Below, piece after piece: positions 29,837-39,613 of a stretch of DNA of 64,000 nucleotides. Within the stretch, counting starts at the first letter, position 1; each line of letters starts with the position of its first letter. The translations under genes and the position numbers were made by a program. The stretch spans positions 1-64,000 of the forward strand of contig CAMBFC010000001.1 in the NCBI GenBank assembly GCA_945865905.1, in the 5' to 3' direction. A model generated the notes under the pieces. It did not search any database, was not told the DNA's origin, and worked only from the letters and a program-made list of their open reading frames with translations. Origin of the DNA: Rickettsia typhi (GTDB lineage Bacteria > Pseudomonadota > Alphaproteobacteria > Rickettsiales > UBA1997).

Positions 29837-31768
29837 ATGATTATCTTAGGATTACATTTTGGTCATGACGCCTCTATTACAATCGTCCAAGATGGAAAAG
29901 TTTTAATTTGCCTAGAAGTTGAAAGAATTAGAAGAGTAAAACATGCAATAGGCATAAAGCCAGAAGAAATTTTACTCGCCTTACAAGATGTAAATTTAAC
30001 AATTGCAGACATTGATTACGCAACCCTAACCTCTACACAACTAGTTGAATATATATTTTTTGACTCACAAAAACTATCGATAAACCTAGAGCGCCATCCG
30101 AAACACTCTCTACCCTGCACTTTAACAGATAAAATAAAAATTGATGCCGAAAGCTTCGATGCCAAAAAAAGAGGTTGGCTTGAATATGTTTTTGAAAACA
30201 TGCCCGAACACCCATATCACAGGCTTTTACCCGATGGAAAAAATATAGTAAAAAATAAACAAAATTTATTTGGCGGCTTCGAAAATTTTATTTATGCAAA
30301 CATCTGGAATAAGTCTCAAAAATTAACCGATATCGCCAAAACAGACTACTCAAATTTTATCAATAATGATGATGTCAGTAACGGGTTTCACTATCCGGCG
30401 ACTCTAAATTTATTTGGCACAAAAATTCCAGCCTATATATTTTCTCATCACTATTCTCATATTGCTTACGCCTTTTACCAAAGCGACTTTAGCGAAGCAG
30501 CTCTTATAAGCAATGATGGCGCTGGTGGCGGAGATTTGGGATATGGTTGTGGCTTTTTCGCTTATGGCAAGAATAACCGCATTTACCCACTAACTCCCAA
30601 CACCCTTACCGCCGGAGAAATTTATGACACGTCCGCAGCCTTCATAGGCTTCAAAGATTCTGGCGGCGCGGGCAAATTAATGGGATTATCTGCCTATGGC
30701 AAACCAAGATTCTTTGACCATTCCTTTGTTGGTAATTGGCATGACAATAATCAAGCAAGCATCAAAGAATGGACCGATCATTGCCTGCAAAGAGCCAAAG
30801 AGCTAAATTACGATTTAGAACCTCTCGCCGATCCGAATAGAATACTGGCTGAGATCAATGTTGACTTCGCCGCTAGTACTCAGAAATTAGTTGAAGAGAT
30901 AATGATTAAATCTGCATTATCATTTTCAAATTCTCTACGCAAAAGCAATATTTTTTCTCAGAATTTATGCCTTTCTGGCGGTGTGGCTCTAAATTGCCCA
31001 GCCAATACTCGCGTTAGCAATGAGACTCCCTTCAAAAATACTTTTGTGCCGCCAGCTGTTGGAGATATGGGATTATCAATCGGCTCCGCCCTCGCTTTAT
31101 ATTACAACGTTTTAAATAATGAACGCAAAATCACCAAACTTAGCCCGAAAATTGCTTATCTTGGCTTAAATAAAAGTGGCTCAGATGTCGAAATTGAAAA
31201 ATATCTTAATGAATATGCATCATTAATAAATTTTGAAAAAAGCAAAAATATTCCTGAGCTTGCAGCAAAAGATTTATTCGAGAATAAAATAATTGCCCTT
31301 TTTTACCAAAGAAGTGAAGTTGGACCTAGAGCTTTGGGGCACAGATCAATCCTTGCCAATCCAAACTTCAAAGAAAATTGGCAGAAAGTAAATCTTATTA
31401 AAACGCGAGAATTATGGCGACCTTTTGCCCCAATGGTGCTTGAAGGAATGGAGAATCAATATTTTAGCCAATGTCAATTTCCGGCTTATTTTATGCTGCT
31501 TAACGCGTTAGTAAAAAGTGAAAAAATTCCCGCGGTAACGCATTTTGATCAATCATCTCGAATTCAATCTGTTAACGCCGACTGCGGTATCGCATTCAAC
31601 ATTCTACAAGAATTTTATAAAATGTCTGGTATGGCAGTCCTAATGAATACTTCGTTTAATGGGCCAAAAGAACCGGTAATTGAAAGTGCAAAAGAAGCGT
31701 TAGATTTTTTGCTAAGCAGCAATCTTAATTCCTTATATTTTGCTAATTATAAAGTTACAAAAAAATGA
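29837..31768 (+). CDS. Carbamoyltransferase (NodU/CmcH family)
   Basis: MIILGLHFGHDASITIVQDGKV; NDGAGGGDLGYG; LSGGVALNCPANTRV; REVGPRALGHRSILA-like RSEVGPRALGHRSILANP; VLMNTSFNGPKEPV. Confidence 0.95.
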   Translation: MIILGLHFGHDASITIVQDGKVLICLEVERIRRVKHAIGIKPEEILLALQDVNLTIADIDYATLTSTQLVEYIFFDSQKLSINLERHPKHSLPCTLTDKIKIDAESFDAKKRGWLEYVFENMPEHPYHRLLPDGKNIVKNKQNLFGGFENFIYANIWNKSQKLTDIAKTDYSNFINNDDVSNGFHYPATLNLFGTKIPAYIFSHHYSHIAYAFYQSDFSEAALISNDGAGGGDLGYGCGFFAYGKNNRIYPLTPNTLTAGEIYDTSAAFIGFKDSGGAGKLMGLSAYGKPRFFDHSFVGNWHDNNQASIKEWTDHCLQRAKELNYDLEPLADPNRILAEINVDFAASTQKLVEEIMIKSALSFSNSLRKSNIFSQNLCLSGGVALNCPANTRVSNETPFKNTFVPPAVGDMGLSIGSALALYYNVLNNERKITKLSPKIAYLGLNKSGSDVEIEKYLNEYASLINFEKSKNIPELAAKDLFENKIIALFYQRSEVGPRALGHRSILANPNFKENWQKVNLIKTRELWRPFAPMVLEGMENQYFSQCQFPAYFMLLNALVKSEKIPAVTHFDQSSRIQSVNADCGIAFNILQEFYKMSGMAVLMNTSFNGPKEPVIESAKEALDFLLSSNLNSLYFANYKVTKK

Positions 31769-31941
31769 AATATTTTATGAATTTTTTATCACAATTTTTT
31801 CTGTGCAAATATCATTCGGAAAATAAGCCTCAGAAAACCATAGATTTGGTAAATACATCAGCTCCAGCAACAGAAAATATAACTACAGTTGAAGATCCTA
31901 GAAAAATCACCAACAAAGATTTTGAAATCTTTTTTTATTAA
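31765..31941 (+). CDS. 58-aa small ORF translationally coupled to the carbamoyltransferase (not in ORF track)
   Basis: ATGA overlap with the upstream stop; reads MKYFMNFLSQFFLCKYHSENKPQKTIDLVNTSAPATENITTVEDPRKITNKDFEIFFY*. Confidence 0.55.
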   Translation: MKYFMNFLSQFFLCKYHSENKPQKTIDLVNTSAPATENITTVEDPRKITNKDFEIFFY

Positions 31942-31951
31942 AAAAATATTT

Positions 31952-32920
31952 ATGTCTGAGACTATTCTCACAATCCTAATAATAACCTATAACCACGAAG
32001 ATTTTATCACGCAAGCAATAGAGGGAGCGCTTCATCAGAAAACAAAATATAAAGATGTTATAAAAATTTTTGATGATTGCTCTTCAGATAAAACTGCTAA
32101 AATTGCCAAAACATATGCCGATAAATTTCCACAAAAAGTTCAATTATTCGTTAATAAAAAAAACTTAGGAAATTTTTTGAATTGCGCAATTTCATTAGAA
32201 GTTGTAGAGGGAAAATATTTTACTATTTTGGACGGAGATGATTTCTTTCTAGGCGAAACAAAAATCGAGGAACAAATATCGCTTTTGGAGCAAGATCCTA
32301 ATTTATCTGGGTGTGGGCACAGAAATTATGTTCTAAAAAATGGCGCAGAAATGAGTGAATCGGCTTTTGTTAGAGCGAATCCAGTTAAGGCTAGTTATAC
32401 TTTTTCGGATGTTTTGCAGGGTCAATTTTATTGCCACACATCTTCCATGATTTATTCCACTAAGCACTTTGCAGAATTTAAAAAAATTAAATTTGGAAAA
32501 TACAGAGAGCATTTAGGAGATTTTTTTGCCTTAGTATTTTTCTCACAATTTAGCAACCTAGTCTTTATCGACAAACATCTATCAGTTTACAGAATTACTG
32601 GCCGAGGCATTTGGACAAAAATTAGCGATTCTCGGCAAAATGAGATGCATATACAAAAATATTTGATTTATCGAAAGCTAGTTCACAAAGAATTTATTAA
32701 AGAACTGAACTTGGCTTTTTATTTCGGAGTATCTTATTTTATAAATCAGCTAAAAGAATCGAAGGGCCATAAAATAAAAATTATTCAATATACAATTCTT
32801 CTCAAATCTTTGACATTATTGATCAAACCAAACACGGGTCACCTAAAATCAATACTCAATCACTTACAAAGCTTGTGCTTATTGACTTTATTTAACTTAA
32901 TAACTCCGCAGTTTAAATGA
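31952..32920 (+). CDS. Family 2 glycosyltransferase (start corrected from 31889)
   Basis: ATG 31952: MSETILTILIITYNHEDFITQAIEGALHQKTKYKDVIKIFDDCSSDKT; upstream residues are not GT2-like. Confidence 0.88.
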   Translation: MSETILTILIITYNHEDFITQAIEGALHQKTKYKDVIKIFDDCSSDKTAKIAKTYADKFPQKVQLFVNKKNLGNFLNCAISLEVVEGKYFTILDGDDFFLGETKIEEQISLLEQDPNLSGCGHRNYVLKNGAEMSESAFVRANPVKASYTFSDVLQGQFYCHTSSMIYSTKHFAEFKKIKFGKYREHLGDFFALVFFSQFSNLVFIDKHLSVYRITGRGIWTKISDSRQNEMHIQKYLIYRKLVHKEFIKELNLAFYFGVSYFINQLKESKGHKIKIIQYTILLKSLTLLIKPNTGHLKSILNHLQSLCLLTLFNLITPQFK

Positions 32921-33600
32921 AAATTGCCATAATGCAGCCATATTTATTTCCATATATCGGTTATTTTCAGCTCATTAAATCTGTGGATAATTTTGTTTTT
33001 TTTGATGATGTGAATTATATAAATAAAGGCTGGGTTAACCGCAATAGAATTTTAAATGACCAGATATTCACCCTGCCACTAATAAATGCCAGCCAGAATC
33101 GCCTAATCAAAGATATTGAAATTTTTGACCCAGTGAGTTCAAAAAATAAGTTACTCAAAAATATTTTTCACTCTTACAAAAAAGCACCTTATTTTGAAGA
33201 AAGTTATAAAATTCTTGAAGAAATAATTCTGAATCCGGCAGTTAATTTATCTGACTTCATCGCTAATTCTTTGATAAAAATTTCTGACCACCTCAACATT
33301 AAAACACATTTTTTATTTTCTAGCCAAATCAATTATGATCGTTCTTTAAGCGCTCAAGATAAAATTATTTCGATTCTTAAAAATTTTAATGATATTAATC
33401 TGGAATATATCAATGCCGCTGGAGGAGCCGCGCTTTATGATAAAAATTTATTTTCAAAAAATTCAATAAAGCTAAGCTACATCAAGAATAAGAAGATGCT
33501 TTATAAACAATTTGGCAATGATTTTATCGATAATTTATCAATAGTAGATGTTATGATGTTTTGCGATAGATCAACTATTATAGAGGCCTGCGCAACCTAA
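32917..33600 (+). CDS. WbqC-like family protein
   Basis: MKIAIMQPYLFPYIGYFQLIKSVDNFVFFDDVNYINKGWVNRNRI. Confidence 0.93.
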   Translation: MKIAIMQPYLFPYIGYFQLIKSVDNFVFFDDVNYINKGWVNRNRILNDQIFTLPLINASQNRLIKDIEIFDPVSSKNKLLKNIFHSYKKAPYFEESYKILEEIILNPAVNLSDFIANSLIKISDHLNIKTHFLFSSQINYDRSLSAQDKIISILKNFNDINLEYINAAGGAALYDKNLFSKNSIKLSYIKNKKMLYKQFGNDFIDNLSIVDVMMFCDRSTIIEACAT

Positions 33601-33602
33601 AC

Positions 33603-34247
33603 TTAATTGGGAGACTTAAATAAATAAACCATATATTCATATAGGCCATAATCAGACCTAATAACAAAATTTCTACTACATTCCTTGGTTAAAAATTCTG
33701 CCAGCTCGTCAAATTTAAAGTGAAATAGGTCGTCTCTTTGCCAATCTACATGAGCACTCATAACATTGAAACTCATGCCTATTCTACAGGTATCGAAAGC
33801 AACTTTGATAAGATTTTGAGCATATATTTTCATCTCATCATAACTTAAAGATCTTTTTTCCGTGAGAACCCCGTTCATAATTAAATAATCACAACTATTT
33901 TTTTCTAAAGGATTTTCAATTATATCCCGAATAATAAATTTTTCATTTTGATAGCGCCTTCTTGCGGCCTCAATCATTTCGTGCGATAAATCTATTCCCA
34001 AATAATTAACCGTTTCTTTTAAATTTTGCTCAGCAAGAAAATCTAGAAATAATCCGAAGCCGCAACCAAAATCAATTAGATCTATTTTTTGAGAATTATT
34101 CTTTCCATATTTAGTAATATCAAAAATTACTTCATATCGTTTTTTTAGATCTTCAATTTTTGGCCAATCTACTCCGCGATGGGTTTCGCCATGCTCTTTT
34201 AAGCAGTTTGTATAATGCTCAACTAACTCCAGATAATTTTTTTTCAT
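33603..34247 (-). CDS. Class I SAM-dependent methyltransferase
   Basis: IDLIDFGCGFGLFLDFLAEQ...NYLGIDLSHEMIEAARRR. Confidence 0.9.
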   Translation of the reverse strand: MKKNYLELVEHYTNCLKEHGETHRGVDWPKIEDLKKRYEVIFDITKYGKNNSQKIDLIDFGCGFGLFLDFLAEQNLKETVNYLGIDLSHEMIEAARRRYQNEKFIIRDIIENPLEKNSCDYLIMNGVLTEKRSLSYDEMKIYAQNLIKVAFDTCRIGMSFNVMSAHVDWQRDDLFHFKFDELAEFLTKECSRNFVIRSDYGLYEYMVYLFKSPN

Positions 34248-35065
34248 AGCTTGTGATTTAACTCCATCTCTTGATCAAAGCGATAAAAACGCGAATCTTT
34301 AGGTTGATAAAAATCTTCTAAAGTTCGAGGAATTCTTGAGTAATATCCCAAAACCTGCCTTAATTCTTCAGACATTTTTTTTATTTCGCTCGACTCAAAC
34401 AAATTAATATAATCAAATGCCGGCTTTAAGAATGGTCTTGAAAACATAAAAGTGATGCACTCCCTTTTGTGATCTGTGAGATTTGTTCCTGAAGCATGCC
34501 ATAATTTTGAGTCCCAGAACACTATACTGCCTTTTTTAGCAACCGCTCTTTTAGCATTTGCAAAAAAGAAATCGTTATCAGGTCTTTCATTTTTCAGATG
34601 AGAGCCTGCCAGCAAATATGTAGCGCCATTTTCTACGGTAAAGTCATCCAGCATAATTAACGAATTCAACATCATGTTAATATCGCCGCTAAATGTTCTG
34701 ACATCTTTATGAACATTAACTGAGTAATTATCGCGATCTTTTTTTAAAGAAATTCCACTATAGGAATTTAGAACATACTTACTATTAAAAAATCTCCGCA
34801 TAAATAAATCGAAGTTCTGAATCATTGCCAGTAACAAACTAATCTTGGTGTTATCATAAGCCAGCAGGTGATGAGCAATTCCAGAAATTCCTACCTCAAC
34901 TCCATTTTGTATTTGTACCTTTTCTGCAACGCTTATTGAATTGTGTAAAATTTCGCTATATTCATTCATCAAAGCTTCCGGAAAAACATTTTCAAAAATG
35001 TAAAAACCTTGATGCTTCAAAGATTGCAAAGCACTATTTATCTCGATTTCGTTAACAATTTTCAT
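34244..35065 (-). CDS. Phytanoyl-CoA dioxygenase (PhyH) family, Fe(II)/2OG oxygenase-like
   Basis: NVHKDVRTFSGDINMMLNSLIMLDDFTVENGATYLLAGSH (HxD), later FWDSKLWHASGTNLTDHKRECITFMFSR (distal His/Arg). Confidence 0.88.
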   Translation of the reverse strand: MKIVNEIEINSALQSLKHQGFYIFENVFPEALMNEYSEILHNSISVAEKVQIQNGVEVGISGIAHHLLAYDNTKISLLLAMIQNFDLFMRRFFNSKYVLNSYSGISLKKDRDNYSVNVHKDVRTFSGDINMMLNSLIMLDDFTVENGATYLLAGSHLKNERPDNDFFFANAKRAVAKKGSIVFWDSKLWHASGTNLTDHKRECITFMFSRPFLKPAFDYINLFESSEIKKMSEELRQVLGYYSRIPRTLEDFYQPKDSRFYRFDQEMELNHKL

Positions 35066-35074
35066 AGATATGAA

Positions 35075-36019
35075 TTATTTTAATACGGCAAAGCCGATTC
35101 CAGTTTCGCCAAAATTATTTCCATTATAAAACATGTATTTGATGTTTTTATACTTTATAACGCAAGGATAGCAATTCATTATATTGTCCCATTTGCTATC
35201 AGCGTCTCCTAATAAAGATATACCGTTATCAATCCTAGTCCAAGCTATTCCATCATCTGATTCACCATAACCAATTTTATAAGAATTGGCCGCATTGTTT
35301 CTATAATCAAAAAAATTTCTGTAAGCATACCACATTTTATATATACCACCCTCTTTTATAACTGAGGCCCTCACAATAGCGCCCTCGCTATCGTTTTTAT
35401 AATTGATGGCAACAACACCATTTCTTTGCCAATTAATTCCATCTGTAGACTCAGCATATTTTATGTTATACAGGGGCTCTGGCTTACCATCAATCACCTT
35501 CCAACCAGTACAAGATAAATACCAATTCTTAAATATATTATTTTCAATAAGAATTTCTGAGGTGCCAGTGAAATATGGTTCAATATAAGTTGGAGAAAAA
35601 ATTGGACCGGCCGAAAATTTATGAAAATTTCTACCTCCATCTTCACTAATAGCCAAACCTATAGAATTATGGTATGGCACAGTATTTCTAACCGTCCACC
35701 CCACATAATATAAATATTTTTTACCGCCAAAACTAGCGATTGACGAAGCTATCACGCCGCAATCATCGAATGTTCCAATTGCTCCGATATCTAGAATTGG
35801 ACGATCATGAATGTAAGTCACATTAGCTGGATTTTGCGCCTCAACCTCTATGTAAGAAGGTCTACTGATATTATTTTTATCACGAGTTGAGTAATATATT
35901 CTTATAATTTTATCATCAATCAGCTCGGCAACTGGCAATTGAGCGTGGCTAACTGACCACCATTTTTTACCATCACTATTAAAAATTAATCCTTTTTTCT
36001 TCCATTTCATAATTAGCAA
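35075..36019 (-). CDS. Five-bladed beta-propeller (GH32/43-like fold) protein
   Basis: Repeated blade motifs: SIGLAISEDGGRNFHKF, NIKYAESTDGINWQR, KIGYGESDDGIAWTR. Confidence 0.75.
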   Translation of the reverse strand: MLIMKWKKKGLIFNSDGKKWWSVSHAQLPVAELIDDKIIRIYYSTRDKNNISRPSYIEVEAQNPANVTYIHDRPILDIGAIGTFDDCGVIASSIASFGGKKYLYYVGWTVRNTVPYHNSIGLAISEDGGRNFHKFSAGPIFSPTYIEPYFTGTSEILIENNIFKNWYLSCTGWKVIDGKPEPLYNIKYAESTDGINWQRNGVVAINYKNDSEGAIVRASVIKEGGIYKMWYAYRNFFDYRNNAANSYKIGYGESDDGIAWTRIDNGISLLGDADSKWDNIMNCYPCVIKYKNIKYMFYNGNNFGETGIGFAVLK

Positions 36020-36065
36020 AATATCATGTTATCACTTACTATCAATAGCCCTCAAATTCTCGTAA

Positions 36066-37193
36066 ATGAAAAATCCAAAAGAAATTTTTGTTACAAAGCC
36101 ATTATTGCCAGATTTAGGCCTAATGCAACAACAATTATCTGAAATTTGGCAAAGCGGCATCCTTACAAATTATGGAGAAAAACACGCTCTACTTGAAAAA
36201 GAACTGGCAAAATTCTTAAAAATTTCAAACATAATTTTGTATAATAACGCCACAACTGCTCTTCTTATTGCTATTAGAGCCCTTGATCTTAAGGGAGAAG
36301 TTATCACAACTCCCTTTACTTTTGGTGCCACCACTCACACATTAAACTGGAACAATATCACGCCAGTTTTCTGCGATATCGATGAAAATAATCTATGTAT
36401 AAATCCAGATAAAATCGAAGAACTAATTACCGATAAAACCAGTGGTATTCTGGGTGTCCACGTATATGGACAAACCTGCGCCGTTAAAAAAATAGACACG
36501 ATTGCAAAAAATCATCATCTAAAAGTAATTTACGATGCAGCCCATGCATTTACAACAGAAATTAATAATGAATCAATTACAAATTACGGCGATGCCTCGA
36601 TTCTAAGCTTTCACGCAACAAAACTATTCAACACTGCCGAAGGCGGAGCAATAGTTTTTCAAGATGAGCGTTACAGACAAAAATTGAATCTCTTAAAAAA
36701 TTTTGGCATCAAAAATGAGGAAGAAGTTGTTTTTGCAGGAATAAATGGCAAGATGAATGAAATTCAGGCGGCGCTTGGCTTATTGAATTTAAAACTAGTA
36801 GAAAGTGAGCAGAAAAAGAGAAGTAAGGTTGCAGAAATGTATCGTCTATATCTCAACAATATTGAGGGTATCAGATTATTAAAAACAGAAGTTGGTACGA
36901 GTAACAGCTATCAATATTTTCCGATCATTATCGATGAAGCTAAGTTTGGAGCTACACGTGACGATGTGCACGGCAATTTAAAGGCGCAGAACATATTTTC
37001 AAGAAAGTATTTTTACCCCCTCATCAGCAACTATGATTGCTACAAAAATCTGCCCTCTGCCGCAATCAATAAATTGCCAATTGCCAATAAAATTTCGAAA
37101 CAGATTTTGTGTTTACCTTTCTATGGAGACTTAAAAGAAGAGGATATTAACAGGATCTGCAAAATAATTTTAGAATCTAAAAAAACTAAATAG
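36066..37193 (+). CDS. DegT/DnrJ/EryC1 sugar aminotransferase
   Basis: NATTALLIAIRALDLKGEVITTPFTF, YDAAHAFTT..., SFHATKLFNTAEGGAIV, GINGKMNEIQAALGLL. Confidence 0.92.
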   Translation: MKNPKEIFVTKPLLPDLGLMQQQLSEIWQSGILTNYGEKHALLEKELAKFLKISNIILYNNATTALLIAIRALDLKGEVITTPFTFGATTHTLNWNNITPVFCDIDENNLCINPDKIEELITDKTSGILGVHVYGQTCAVKKIDTIAKNHHLKVIYDAAHAFTTEINNESITNYGDASILSFHATKLFNTAEGGAIVFQDERYRQKLNLLKNFGIKNEEEVVFAGINGKMNEIQAALGLLNLKLVESEQKKRSKVAEMYRLYLNNIEGIRLLKTEVGTSNSYQYFPIIIDEAKFGATRDDVHGNLKAQNIFSRKYFYPLISNYDCYKNLPSAAINKLPIANKISKQILCLPFYGDLKEEDINRICKIILESKKTK

Positions 37194-37202
37194 AATATAC
37201 AC

Positions 37203-38852
37203 CTATTTATTTTCAAAATTAGAAGTCTCATCAACAATATATAACGGGCGACCCTTTACCTCTTTATAAATCTTACCAATATATATCCCAATAATTCCCA
37301 CTGATAAAAGCTGAATTCCGCCAAGAAATACAACAATTGAAACCAAAGATGTCCATCCGCGAATAGAGGTTGATGGATCAATAATTTTTCCAACCACTAA
37401 AGCTACAGCCAGCAAAAAACCAACTGTTGCTATAAATATCCCCAACAAACTAGTGAAGTACAAAGGCTTATCGGTGAACGAAGTCAGTCCCTGCAGTGCG
37501 AAGTTAATATATTTTTTGAACGAAAAGGTAGAAATACCAGCATATCTTTTGTCTCTCTCATAAAGGCAACCAATTTGTGAAAAACCAACCCACGCTACCA
37601 TACCACGATAATAACGATTTCCTTCTCGCATTAGCTTTAGTCTCTCAACCACCGATCTATCAATTAAACGAAAATCTCCGGTATCTTTCGGGATTTTTAT
37701 TTCGCTCAATCCACTCATCAAGCGATAGTAAATTTTTGCCAATAATTTAAAAATCGGATTCACTCCCTGTCTTTTTGGACGAACACCATAAACAACCTTA
37801 AATCCAAGACTCCACATCGCAATAAAGTTGAGAATTATTTCTGGAGGATCTTGCAAATCATCATCAATAATAATTGCGATATCTCCGCAAGCATAATCGA
37901 TGCCTGCAGTTATGGCAATTTGGTTGCCGAAATTACGTGAAAAATTAATAATCTTAACATTGTTATCTTTTGCGGCTAAGGCTTGAAGCTTAGCATAAGT
38001 TCCATCAACGCTAAAATCATTTATGAATATAATTTCATATTCGAATCTTGGTTCTAAAATTTTTAGAACTTTTGCAGTCCTTCTATAGAATTCTTCGATA
38101 CCCTCCTCTTCATTATATGTTGGAACTATTACAGATATAGTTAACGACTTATTAATTAAGTGGCGGAAATATTTATTTAACGCCCTAAATATATAATTTA
38201 GATTAAATTCGATTTTTAATTCATCGATAATTTTTATAGTTTCCGATATATCAATATCATAATTTTGACCCCTATCTACAATATTATATTTTGCATCGCG
38301 CCCAAAATAACTCTCCATGCACTGAACAATATCAAGGGTTGGCGTGTTGTGAGGAGCGGCAATATTTAGAATTTTATTGCTATATATTTTTTGCGACAAG
38401 ATATGTTCAACAATGGAATAAACATCATCAATATCAATAAAATTTCTTGAGATATTATTCCATACATCGAACTTCCTTCCTTCAACAATGGAGCTAGCTA
38501 AGTAGCTTACTAGGCTCGTCTTCTCATCAGACAATCCTAACAATTGTGGCAATCTAAAAATCAGATATTTATTGGCTGAATTTTGAATTAACTTCTCCAT
38601 GCGCAATTTATGAGCAATATATGGAGAATCTGTTATGCTTTTATCAAGAATGCCGCAAGAACTAAAATAGACAAAAGTCTTTAACTTATTATCAAGTATT
38701 GTTTTTGTAATTAGATCCTCTTCATCACGAATTATAGAATCATCAACAATAGCTGAATCATTTATGTTGCCTGCAAATATTATATAATCCGATTGCTGAA
38801 CATTGCTAATAAAGCGATTCGCAATTACTCCACTGCCAATAATCATAGTCAT
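37203..38852 (-). CDS. Fusion: N-terminal NAD-dependent epimerase/SDR + C-terminal GT2 (GtrB/DPM1-like, 2 TM)
   Basis: N-term MTMIIGSGVIANRF...YFSSCG...YIAHK; C-term LTISVIVPTYNEEEGIEEFYRR...IIDDDLQDPPE...DTGDFRLIDR plus two TMs. Confidence 0.88.
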   Translation of the reverse strand: MTMIIGSGVIANRFISNVQQSDYIIFAGNINDSAIVDDSIIRDEEDLITKTILDNKLKTFVYFSSCGILDKSITDSPYIAHKLRMEKLIQNSANKYLIFRLPQLLGLSDEKTSLVSYLASSIVEGRKFDVWNNISRNFIDIDDVYSIVEHILSQKIYSNKILNIAAPHNTPTLDIVQCMESYFGRDAKYNIVDRGQNYDIDISETIKIIDELKIEFNLNYIFRALNKYFRHLINKSLTISVIVPTYNEEEGIEEFYRRTAKVLKILEPRFEYEIIFINDFSVDGTYAKLQALAAKDNNVKIINFSRNFGNQIAITAGIDYACGDIAIIIDDDLQDPPEIILNFIAMWSLGFKVVYGVRPKRQGVNPIFKLLAKIYYRLMSGLSEIKIPKDTGDFRLIDRSVVERLKLMREGNRYYRGMVAWVGFSQIGCLYERDKRYAGISTFSFKKYINFALQGLTSFTDKPLYFTSLLGIFIATVGFLLAVALVVGKIIDPSTSIRGWTSLVSIVVFLGGIQLLSVGIIGIYIGKIYKEVKGRPLYIVDETSNFENK

Positions 38853-38863
38853 ATAAGCTCTTT

Positions 38864-39598
38864 TTATCTTGATTTTTCAACTACAGCTAAAACCGAAACA
38901 CCAAATGGAAGGCTGATAAATCTTAGTAGATATTTTTCAATTCCAAAAATTATTTTAAGAATGCAGTTAATAGAATTGCTGGGCATATCTATATCAGAAG
39001 CGCCGTTACGCTTCAGAATATTATTTAACATGCGAACGACATATACGATTGGAAAAAGAAGTGTATTATAGTATGTAATTTTTTTAATGACAAAACCAGC
39101 TTCCAGAAGCTTGCCTTCGAGTTCGGATAAAGTATAGCGGCGCTTATGTTCATTCATATCATCAAAAGCCGACCACAAAAACATATATGCCGGCACCGTA
39201 ATAATAGCAATCCCGCCATCAACAAGATGTGATTGTATTGCCTTCAAAGATTCTACATCTTGATCAACATGCTCAATTACATCTAGTGCGGTAATAATAT
39301 TAAAAAAATTTTTATCGTAAGGTATTATATCTGGAAGAGATCCCTTTTCAACTCGTCCACTAAAAATTTCTTTACTGAAACTAATCGCTTCATTCGACAT
39401 ATCCATTCCATATGTTTGTCCAATTTTTTCTAGAGAGCTTAACATCAGACCACTGCCGCAACCTATATCGAGAATTTTACAATTATGATTTGCTGAGCTA
39501 TATCTTTTGATAAAATCCAAAACAATCTTCTTTTTAGTTACAAACCACCAGTGCTTTTGCTGAATTTTAAAAAATATTCTATACATATCAATGTTCAT
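38864..39598 (-). CDS. Class I SAM-dependent methyltransferase
   Basis: CKILDIGCGSGLMLSSLEKIGQTYGMDMSNEAISFSKE; ITALDVIEHVDQDVESL. Confidence 0.92.
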   Translation of the reverse strand: MNIDMYRIFFKIQQKHWWFVTKKKIVLDFIKRYSSANHNCKILDIGCGSGLMLSSLEKIGQTYGMDMSNEAISFSKEIFSGRVEKGSLPDIIPYDKNFFNIITALDVIEHVDQDVESLKAIQSHLVDGGIAIITVPAYMFLWSAFDDMNEHKRRYTLSELEGKLLEAGFVIKKITYYNTLLFPIVYVVRMLNNILKRNGASDIDMPSNSINCILKIIFGIEKYLLRFISLPFGVSVLAVVEKSR

Positions 39599-39613
39599 AT
39601 ATCTTTCAAAATT

